Of a DNA stretch of 64,000 nt, positions 55,791 through 64,000 are shown piece by piece (within the stretch, counting starts at the first letter, position 1; each line of letters begins with the position of its first letter). The stretch spans positions 8,425,881 through 8,489,880 of the forward strand of contig CM071597.1 of NCBI GenBank assembly GCA_036435485.1, given 5' to 3'. The notes below the pieces were generated by a model. That model did no database searches. It was not told the origin of the DNA and was given only the letters and a program-made list of their open reading frames with translations. The position numbers and the translations under genes were made by a program. The DNA comes from Saposhnikovia divaricata. Taxonomy: Eukaryota > Streptophyta > Magnoliopsida > Apiales > Apiaceae.

Positions 55791-58700
55791 TTATGTATCA
55801 TCTCTGTAATAATAAACAGAAAAGAGGTGGTTCGCACTCTGAAAATTGATCTGACTTGTGCATCTCAACACACCCTGATAAAGTGTGTCCCAATAGCCCC
55901 AGCAAAAATCACTATTCTCTATATCAAAGGCCTCTGAAGCAACTTCTTCACTTTCATTGTAAAAGGGGAAATGGTAATCCCCTAACCGCGGACATATCGC
56001 TCTTCTAACCAGGCTTCCATCTCGACCAAAGGCAAGAAGTAAAGAAGAATGATACCGGTTGTAGCTATTACCATAAAAAGAAAGATAAGCAGACCCAACG
56101 AGTAACAACTCCACTGGACATGACATCAACCATGGCATATCTGCAACCCTCTTACCATTTATATCTTTGTTCTTGGGAAAATATACAACTTCAAATTCAT
56201 TAGCAGTGCCCTTTGCATGCCTATACCGTAATTCTAACATACGACGAAAAAATTCACCATCATATTCTGGATAATCACCCTCAAACAAAAATATGACTCT
56301 CTTCCCCGCTAGTTGAGAGAATTGAACCTACATAAATGATCAAGTAATCACAAATATTAGGCATGATGCTTGAATTGTCGAAAAAAATGATATAAAAAAA
56401 ATACTCATTTTTGAGTTAAAATGATAAAAATAACAATTTTCAAAATGTATGGTTATTTTACCCGTTGGGATACCCAACTGGTAATTTGGTATCTCATTTT
56501 GTATAAGATACCCCACCTGCAAATGGGTATCCCAAGAAATTAAAAATAAAAAAAATTGTGATACCCAACTCACAAATGGGTATCCTATATAAAATGAGAT
56601 ACCCAATTACCAGTTGGGTATCCCATGTGTTATAAATAACCAATCACTTCCAAAATGGGTGGGTATTTTCATGACTGAGTTTTAAAAAATGGTTATTTTT
56701 TACCATTGTCCTGAATTGTTGCAAGTGTGATAGTTGTACTTCAACACCTAATATTAAGCATCTTATGGGCCTTGGCAAATGAACTTGTAGATAGAGAGTC
56801 TAAAAGATAATTACATGAATTGTGTTGTTGCACAGGAGAAAATAATATATTGACCTGTCTAATTACATTATGGGAGATTATTATATAGCCATAGCTAATG
56901 GCTACAGCGAAATTTAGCTACAAAATAAACTATCAGTACACTACATTAGTTTTTTTATAGCCTTTAAGCATAGGCTACATATACTAAACTCCTGTACTGT
57001 AATTTGACAGATCAATATATTATTTTCTTCTGTTCAACAACATGATGTCATAGCCCCTACAGTAATATTGGATATGCTCTAACAACCAGTCAATCTTTAA
57101 AAATATTAACCTGGGATCCATCTTTACTTTTGAAGACGGTATTTGGACTACATAACATCTCCAACTTCAGTTCCCTGACTCTCTCCCCCTCTGCCTTGGC
57201 AAACTCCTCACGCAAGAAGAGGTTCCCGTCATATCCCCTCATGATGCTGGCAGGACCTGGTTCAATGATATCGCCACAACCAATGACATTTTTACGAGGC
57301 CCAACAATAACAAGAGAAGGTCCAGCATCAAAGTGGTCCTCCTCGTCAGGATAACCGAAAAGCCTTTTTAACTTTTTAAGGACCGGGTCTATAAACGGTA
57401 GCGCCAACCAAGGCATAGTCTCAAAAGTTTTTTGGAAATTTTCTTTTGTCAAACAAGCAGTTTTACATGTGTCATACAGGTAAAGTAGCACAAGCTCAAA
57501 ATTTTCATTCTTCATTTTCAATTCATTATAATACATCATTAGTTTCCCTGCAAGGGGATCAGGCACAGAGTGGTCTTCTTCATAAAAATATAGGGCTACC
57601 ACCTTATCTTCAAGAGTCTGAATAGGAATCTATCATCAAAAGTAGGCAGTATCTTAGTGCATCATTTAGATGTTCATCCAATTTCATTATGATAATGTGC
57701 AAATGCAACAAGTAAATTATTACAGAGTGCACTAGAATAATTACAAAAAAGGGAAAATCAATATTTTAATTTCCTAAGCTATTGGGAACTTAAGCATCAA
57801 ATCCCGATGCATCTTAAAACTCGTTTTAATGATCATTATAAGATCCTTAAGTTAGACAAAAAATATTAAAAGCCAATTATATTCTAAAAAATTGTTTTTT
57901 ATCCCAATTTTAATTATTCGTGATGTGACTTTGTTATTCTACTCGGATAATTAAAAAACGATGAACTTTTTAGCCCTACTACTATGCTCATATGAGATTT
58001 GAGATTCCCCCTTATTTGCCTCTCAACCCTCTTTTCAAAAGATATCCTCAGTTACTCGTCATCTAGTACCTTCCAAAACACCTCTAAATCTAACTCTCCT
58101 CTACAATGTCATGCACAATATCAAAAAAGTATTGACTACACTAATATATATTATGTTAATTTGGATATTTTGACAGAATATTGTTATCCCTTTCTCATTA
58201 TGCTCAATACTTTTTAAATAAAATATTCATAAAAATGTTATCAATGCAGTGTGCTAATATCATTTTTTTTAATTTTACTATAGGCAAGGGGGGCACCGAG
58301 GCGCTAGACTATCATAGAGCCTAAGAGAGAGGCTCTTAGGCGAGCTGCACAAGTCATAAACACACAAACAGAGATATATAGACACGACACACACACACAC
58401 AGCAGTACAAATGTATAATTACTAAATCAATTGAGTAGTTTGACCAGTCATGTTTTTCTATTAGGATCAAGAAAATGATAAGTATCAATATTTACTAATC
58501 ACATGCATATACTATACACATGATAAAAATAAAACTACATGCGGCAGATCAAAGAATTAATTAAGAAAACAAGATCCAGCGGACCTAAAACAATAATGAA
58601 TGCTTTAAAGAGAGGATTGTTTCCAATGATCAAGTGATCAACATACTAATTAAAGATGTTTCATAAACCTGTTTTGTAAAGATATTTGATAGTTGAAACT

Positions 58701-59807
58701 TGTCGCTAATTAAGAGATTGACTTTCCCTACAGTTAGCAATTAATTATGATGTTAGAAAAGAATTACATTCATACCTCCTCTCCTTTGTTTGAGATGACA
58801 AAATCACGTTCCGGGGAGCCTAGAAGTTCTTTCAAGGAGTGTTGACTAAAGGCCATTTTGTCTTTGGCCTTCAGGAACGCTATCCTATCCTCGCTGAAAG
58901 GATAAGCCTCAGATCCATAAGTCAGAAATAGTTTTTCAGAAAAAGTGTCCACGACCAAGCCTTTTCCTGCTTTTGAATGAATGCGAACCATCCTAGGGCT
59001 ACGTAATACGCCCAAGTGACCAAATCTACTTTTTAGACGCTTTCTAGATTTTATATCTGAGAATGGTATGGCAGCCCATGATGGAAATTTAGAAACTATA
59101 TCATCAAACTTCCCTTGAAGAGTAAGAAGATCTTGTCGGAGATCTCCATCATAGGTAGTAACCTCATCAACAACCATTACAACCTCAAAGCAGTTCTTAC
59201 ACTTTAAATCATTAATAGTGTCAATCAAGGATTCTTTGAACATCATATCAGGAGGATGTACATCAACATGGTAATGGAAAGGCAGAAAGTATAAAACAAT
59301 AAATTTCCCTTCCAACTGTTCAGCCGTAACCTGCAATATTAAAAGTAAACAAAAGAAGCTGACACCCGAGGCATTTTGCAAAACTGCGATAATGTACAAT
59401 GATACATGATACATAGCCATACCGGTTTCGGGTCATTATATCTAATGAGGTAATCTCTCTCTTTGGTGAACAGAAGCTCTGATATATCAACAAGATTCCC
59501 TTTTTCAATCACCTTTTCTTTCTCCGAATCACATTCACCTCCTATTTTCGATTCCTCTGAGTGCTTTGCTCTCCATTCATCATATGTCAAACCTTGAATT
59601 ATTAAAAAGAGATTGCAAATTTACAATCAAGTGGAAAGCACTACAGTAAAACCTCGATAAATTAATAACCTAGGACAAATTAATAATAAATAAGTAGTAA
59701 TAACAACAATGAAATACTAGAAAAGGTTACAGACCTCCAATGGAATTAAAGGGGTGGCTGTAAGAAGAAAATCGAAGATGGCGGCTGCTAGATGATGTTG
59801 GTGGTGG
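55791..59807 (-). CDS. Nucleoredoxin-like protein with three CxxC-less thioredoxin folds (5' end incomplete)
   Basis: Exons on the minus strand: 59807-59735 (partial), 59592-59423, 59330-58776, 57629-57111, 56327-55791. All junctions have GT/AG and keep phase, leaving about 516 codons open. Domain 1 (TAEQLEGKFIVLYF ... FPSWAAIPFSDIKSRKRL) is followed by SPERDFVISNKGEE, then domain 2 (TMPWLALPFIDP, GPSLVIVGP) and domain 3 (QLAGKRVIFLF, VADMPWL, LLAFGRDGSLVRR). This domain-linker pattern is that of plant nucleoredoxins, which reduce target proteins through WCxxC sites. Here each position after LYF or FLF lacks the Cys pair (LPFHYHVDV; YEEDHSVPD; EGDYPEYDG), so redox catalysis is unlikely. No start codon is visible: exon 1 stops at a hAT end (59808). 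It is either a recently disrupted gene or one using a start beyond the insertion. Confidence 0.75.
56370..56720. repeat. Palindromic MITE-like element in intron 4
   Basis: GGGATACCCAACTGGTAAT and its inverse, plus inner GAGATACC/GGTATCTC blocks, make a long hairpin at 56478-56629. Outer parts (ATTGTCGAAAAAAATG and its rough inverse) extend it. It lies wholly inside intron 4. Confidence 0.6.
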
Positions 59808-60520
59808 CAGTGGCGGAGCCAGGGTCCAAGTAAAGTGGGGTCCAAAATTTTTTTCATACATAACATAGGTAAGTTTTTACAAAAGTTACATATTACAACA
59901 ACATTCTTCTTTTCTTCATGCTTTGAAACCTCTGCATGATTTCTTCATTGCTGATTGTTTCGAAAACATCTCTTTCAATATAGGTTACTAGACAGTCGTT
60001 CAACCAAGTATCTCCCATTGCATTTCGAAGAACAATTTTTATGAGATTCATCGCTGAAAATGCCCTCTCAACAGTAGCTGTTGCAACCGGCAAGATTAAT
60101 ACTAGTTTCACTAACATATAAACCAACGGAAATCCCAAATCTTTTTGTTTCAGAACCATCTTTTGAGCTAGTTCTGCGACTCCTTTTAAATCACTAAAAT
60201 CATTGTCGCTTCTCATATTAACAATGTAATTATCAAGCTGATCGTCAAGGGCCAGAAGACTTATTTCATTAAACTCCAGTGGATATAATTTAGCTAGTTG
60301 GATCAGTTTTCATTAAACTCTAGTGGATATAATTTAGCTAGTTGGTCCCTTAGTTAGATATGCTATTCTGATTTTCTCCCGCTCAGCTGAATCAAAACCA
60401 ATTGTTGACATACAGGGTCTACGACCAGATCAGCGATGACTTGTTCAGATATATTAGTGTTGTCTACCGATGTTTGTTCTTGCACAGGTGCACTTCCAGA
60501 ACCTTGAATCTTAACACATA
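59808..60520 (-). pseudogene. Tip100-type hAT transposase remnant with terminal repeat
   Basis: CAGTGGCGGAGCCAGG at 59808 is the terminal repeat typical of plant Tip100-like hATs. The minus-strand frame 60216-59893 and its extension to about 60300 contain ATATVERAFSAMN, LRNAMGDTWLND and the C-terminal MKKRR. This is the hAT dimerisation region (LPVATATVERAFSAM). Upstream, FDSAEREKIRIAYLTKGP near 60350-60410 resembles the N-terminal zinc-finger region, so the middle of the transposase, including the catalytic core, is deleted. A short duplication (TAATTTAGCTAGTTGG twice) lies at the deletion. The opposite terminal repeat is not found in the window. Confidence 0.65.
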
Positions 60521-60946
60521 CAAATAAATAAGAAACACTTTCCTACCTTATAACTACCCTATGCGAACCTCATCATCACTCTTCTTCTTCTTGCAACCAT
60601 CAATTGTCTTAGTAAAAAACTTCTCGCCAACATCATTGTTTTCCTTTCCTACCTTATAACTACCCTATGCGGCGCCGGCGAATCCCCTTTTAGTACCAAA
60701 GCTATCCAGTTGAAATATTAGTATGGGCATTCACCCTGCCCGCCCGGTCCGATTCGATCCCCGCACCAAACGGGACGGGGAATTGGGGATTTTTTCGGAT
60801 ACGGACCGGAAAGTGGGGACAATTTTCAAAAAAAACCGGGAAGCGGGCCGGGGCCGGGATTTTATATCTCTCCGGTCCGATCCCCAACCCCCGCCCCGAT
60901 TTTCTCCACCCGACCCAATTTTCAATCCCGGAATCGATTTCACCTT

Positions 60947-60952
<6 letters not shown>

Positions 60953-61015
<63 letters not shown>
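60953..61015. repeat. (TA)n microsatellite, right copy
   Basis: Continuous TA tract corresponding to 399-453 plus 2197-2239, without element A: the empty site. Confidence 0.9.
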
Positions 61016-61017
<2 letters not shown>

Positions 61018-61336
61018 CATTTACTCCATACAGAACGCTCTTATATAACAAACAACAAAGAACACCATAGATCTATTAGAACCTTTGGCCCCGCCGGGGA
61101 TACCCAATACAAAAAGTTGTTATTTTTTTACCCTCTATCAAGTCAAAAAAAAGTTGAAAATTACTGTTCACTGATGAAGTCATCAATGAACAGTGAATTT
61201 TCAATTTTTTTGCTGGTTTGCTAGAGGGTAAAAAAATAACAACTTTTTGTATTGGGTGCTATGACGGAACTCTTAAATTATATTAGATATGAGGTGTTCT
61301 TTATTGTTTGTTATATAAGGTGTTTGCTATGGAGTG

Positions 61337-61340
<4 letters not shown>
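61016..61340. mobile_element. MITE B in (TA)n, right copy
   Basis: Matches 2240-2565. TA repeats flank both ends (the right tract is 61341-61385). Confidence 0.8.
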
Positions 61341-61388
<48 letters not shown>

Positions 61389-62231
61389 CTACTACTTTGT
61401 AATGTTTAGATGTCAAAAAGAAATTTTTAGAGGTAACATATATACTTGTGAATATGAAGATATATTTATTATATGATTAATGTGATGAAAAAACGTTGTA
61501 ACGCAACATCTAATCGAGCTATAGTTGCTTTTCACAATATATCACAAGAAAATATGATTTCAAACTCACTAGTTAGTGTTTAAAATTATTTAAGATATTA
61601 TTTTTTATTTAAAATGAAATTCACCTCGGGGATCCCCGTTACCCCTTTGGGCCGGGGATGAGGAATAAAAAATAATCCGCGACGGGGAGCGGGACGGGGA
61701 CGGGGATTAGGTTTGAATTCGTGGATGAGGGCGGGGATAGCACTCCCCGGCCCCGAAATGTCCCGATACCCATCCCTATTAGTAAAGTACATGGTGACGG
61801 GTTGATTTCAGTTGTTGATAAGATAATTTATTTAAGATTATTTTAAGAAGATGCTTTTCCTCAGATTATTTGAGATTCTGAGACAAGCAAGCAATTGGCT
61901 TAATATTTTCATAGTACTGTATGTTGTGATTTCTAATTGATTTGTTTCCATATATATATATATAAGACAAACTCTTCTTTGATTGATCACGAGGCTAGGA
62001 AGAATAACAATATACAAGATAAATTAAAAGAAGACTAATTGAGTATAGAGGATGTAGAAGATTTATATGGTTAACGGTCGCCTTACGTCATAACGCAGAT
62101 AAAGTTCTTGAGTTGCACTGATGTTTTATGATAAAACAAGTATTATGCTAGTAATTTTTTAGTATCAGGTTTCGTGGTGTCTCTTTTTATGTATTCTAGA
62201 TTATAGAATTTTAAGACCGTAAATCTTTAGA

Positions 62232-62699
62232 GGTTATTTCACTTCAATATTTCAAAAGGGTCATCGATTTCATTTCGGTATCATTTGAATCACTAAAGTC
62301 ATAATAAATATCAAATAGATAACTCTAAGGTTGTGTTTGGTTGGGGAGAACGGAATGGAATGGAATGAATAGAAATTAAAAGAACAAAATGAACATGAGA
62401 GGTAAGATTTTAAAAAAAAATGAGTGGGTGTAAATTTTGTATGATAGGATTTGGGAAGAAAATAGGTTGGAGGGAGAATGGATCATTCCTTTTCAAATTG
62501 GTGGGTTTAAACTTTAGCTTAGGTGGTTAGGAATGAATTGATGTAAGGAATGAATTTTTTAAACATTTAACTATATTCTTATTCAAATTTCATTCCATTC
62601 CCTCCAATTTGATTCACCCCAACCAAACACAATATAAGTATATGTTCGAAAAATAAAAGTAATCTTTTGCTAATTCTGCACATTTTTCTTGAATGCTTC
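62232..62699. mobile_element. Foldback left arm with nested MITE, truncated
   Basis: Corresponds to 3471-3942 with the TAA-flanked MITE at 62329-62634. The right arm is missing from the window because of the LTR insertion at 62700. Confidence 0.75.
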
Positions 62700-63214
62700 T
62701 GATATGGGCTAAAAGTAAGCCTTAAAGACACCTTTAATGTGGTATTAATTATACCCGGAATGGTCCAAACGTGGGGCCCACCAGATGGGCCCAAACCCTA
62801 TTTATAATATTAATTTCGTAATTAATATTAAGGGTAATAAACAGCTCAGCAAATAAGAGTTGGATAAGGATAATATCCCCTTCAGACTTATCCTATAAGG
62901 CATCCAATTCTATATGGAAACTGATTCCTATAGGGAATAGATCTAGAACCTTCCTCAAAGACTTGTCTACCAAGTCTCAGAATCCTACCATAATTCTAAG
63001 GCTTCTCAACCTATATAAAGGGTCAGACCCCTCATCTCAGAACGACGTTTTTTGGCTTGATCTTTGATATTCATCAAAGTACGTAGGCATCTTGTGAAGG
63101 CAGAGTCAGCCACGAGCACAAGAGCAGCCATTAAAGCACGAAGCTCACACACCTTTGCATTAAATACATAAACCCTAGCCGCAATACTAGTAGCCTAGTT
63201 TTTATTCCACAACA
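62700..63214 (+). repeat. 5' LTR of the Ty3/gypsy element
   Basis: 515 bp from TGATATGGGC to CCACAACA. TATA box CTATATAAAG is at 63011-63020. The 15-mer TACGTAGGCATCTTG (63080-63094) also occurs downstream of the TATA box in subtype a LTRs of the array. Confidence 0.8.
63011..63020 (+). promoter_or_regulatory. LTR TATA box
   Basis: CTATATAAAG, about 70 bp upstream of the conserved TACGTAGGCATCTTG. Confidence 0.65.
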
Positions 63215-63216
63215 TT

Positions 63217-63234
63217 TGGCGCCGTCTGTGGGAC
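63217..63234 (+). other. Primer binding site
   Basis: TGGCGCCGTCTGTGGGAC two bases after the LTR. TGGCGCC-type sites are used by plant Ty3/gypsy elements of the Tat/Athila side. I do not assign the tRNA. Confidence 0.75.
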
Positions 63235-63247
63235 GACAACATCAACC

Positions 63248-64000
63248 ATGGTTCAAACACGAAGGACAACATCAACCGAGGCCGTGCCCCTTAACTCTGC
63301 TCCACCAGCCACTTCTGATCCGCTCATCGTCACTGGGGAAGGACAAATACTCCCATCAACAGGGACGGCCATTCAACCTCTGCCCACTCAGCCCCCAGGG
63401 ACGACTCCCCATGTAGAGGGGACCCACTCAGTGATTGTCCATCAAGGCCAAGAAACTAACCCTCTCCAGATGGTGGTTTCTCCTCTTGGTAAAGTTGATC
63501 GCACGGGGGTACAGATCCATACTACGGATCTCCCTTTGAACACCAACCCTATGTATGGGCTGCCTAACTATCCCCCTCGACGAAGGGAACCTGGACCGAG
63601 CGGACAAGCCTTACAGATCCGGGATCGAGAATATGATGATTACTCGGGTCCCTATACTGATGATTCATCATCATCTGAGGATGATGATCGAGATGAAGCC
63701 CCGAGGAGGCGACGTGCTAGTAAGGAACCTCTAAGAAGAACGCGAAGAATCCATGATGGACCTCCACAAACGATTGAGGAGAGGATTAAGGCTCAAGAGG
63801 CTGAGATCCAAAGGCTGAAGGATGATATAGCAAGGGAACAGGCAAGACAGAGTCTAACTCGTCCCCCTCCAATCTCAGGAAGGATTCCCGTTATAAATTT
63901 GGAGAGGTCCTCAAGAAGACAGAAGAGGGCTGATGTCCCAACAAGAGAAGCTATGAGGGTGGAAACCCCCAGGAGTAACCCCAAAGATCTGATGCCACTT
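63248..64000 (+). CDS. Ty3/gypsy gag N-terminus (runs off window)
   Basis: ATG at 63248 opens a frame of 251 codons with no stop to the window end, 14 bp after the PBS. The N-terminus is Pro/Thr-rich. It is followed by an acidic stretch (SSSEDDDRDE), an Arg-rich stretch (RRRRAS-like, RRTRRI) and a Glu/Arg coiled-coil segment (ERIKAQEAEIQRLKDDIA). This is the usual disordered N-terminal part of plant Tat-type Gag; the capsid core and zinc knuckle would come later. Position and composition support gag more than sequence motifs do. Confidence 0.65.
   Translation, partial: MVQTRRTTSTEAVPLNSAPPATSDPLIVTGEGQILPSTGTAIQPLPTQPPGTTPHVEGTHSVIVHQGQETNPLQMVVSPLGKVDRTGVQIHTTDLPLNTNPMYGLPNYPPRRREPGPSGQALQIRDREYDDYSGPYTDDSSSSEDDDRDEAPRRRRASKEPLRRTRRIHDGPPQTIEERIKAQEAEIQRLKDDIAREQARQSLTRPPPISGRIPVINLERSSRRQKRADVPTREAMRVETPRSNPKDLMPL

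Larger units (their letters stand above)
60724..61776. mobile_element. Non-autonomous hAT element (right copy)
   Basis: Same TATTAGTA duplication (60716-60723, 61777-61784). 1,053 bp, containing only MITE B in its (TA)n core. The inverted right end here is GGGATGGGTATCGGGACA. Confidence 0.8.
60564..62699 (+). repeat. Segmental duplication, right copy
   Basis: Direct copy of 8-3942. It lacks element A and stops at 62699, where a Ty3/gypsy LTR begins inside the foldback arm. A 27-bp piece TTTCCTACC...CTATGCG occurs twice (60540 and 60651), a small local duplication at the left edge. Confidence 0.9.
62700..64000 (+). mobile_element. Ty3/gypsy-type LTR retrotransposon, 5' part
   Basis: 5' LTR, PBS and the start of gag are in the window. 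The remainder lies beyond 64000. It inserted after GCTTC (62695-62699) in the foldback arm; the matching 5-mer should follow the distant 3' LTR. Confidence 0.8.

Overview
The window is nuclear DNA from a plant, most likely a eudicot: AT-rich, gene-poor, with spliceosomal introns, (TA)n microsatellites, many MITEs and large Ty1/copia and Ty3/gypsy retrotransposons. I cannot name the species. There are no operons, CRISPR arrays, tRNA or rRNA genes that I can see.

Layout. (1) 1-7.5 kb: transposon mosaic. A non-autonomous hAT (170-3014, 8-bp TSD) carries two different MITE-like elements inside a (TA)n tract; a foldback with a nested TAA-flanked MITE, a second hAT and a Helitron 3' end follow. (2) 7.57-7.95 kb: fragment of a nucleoredoxin-like gene. 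(3) 8-10.9 kb: tandem MITE copies, a Stowaway and a Tourist-like MITE. (4) 10865-22613: a 5'-truncated SIRE-type copia element (SIRE-1, minus strand) with an intact pol frame. (5) 22.6-29.3 kb: MITEs, small hATs, a CACTA end and an REF/SRPP pseudogene. (6) 29.28-53.76 kb: a nest. An old degenerate copia (copia-3, minus) is interrupted by a solo LTR (29735-31458, TSD ATATG) and by a four-LTR array of a non-autonomous LTR element (34125-53234, TSD CCATG), which is itself interrupted by a full-length SIRE-type element (SIRE-2, 37967-51860, TSD CAAAT). (7) 55.8-59.8 kb: a multi-exon nucleoredoxin-like gene (minus) whose first exon abuts a Tip100-type hAT remnant. (8) 60.56-62.70 kb: direct second copy of the segment at the window start, cut by a Ty3/gypsy element (5' LTR 62700-63214) whose gag frame runs off the window end.

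How the parts relate. The only host genes recognised are the nucleoredoxin-like locus and remnants of a second one, plus a dead REF/SRPP copy. The two nucleoredoxin pieces and the duplicated hAT-bearing segment at both ends suggest an old tandem duplication later expanded by nested retrotransposons. Each SIRE copy has gag, pol and a roughly 1,590-codon extra frame downstream of pol, and each is broken at different places.

The most unusual structure is the four-LTR array. It reads a-internal-b-7 bp-b-internal-a, and the 7-bp junction consists of the end of the polypurine tract side plus the start of the PBS side. That is what capture of a 2-LTR circle by homologous recombination into a resident element would leave. 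All calls are by eye; no searches or alignments were run.
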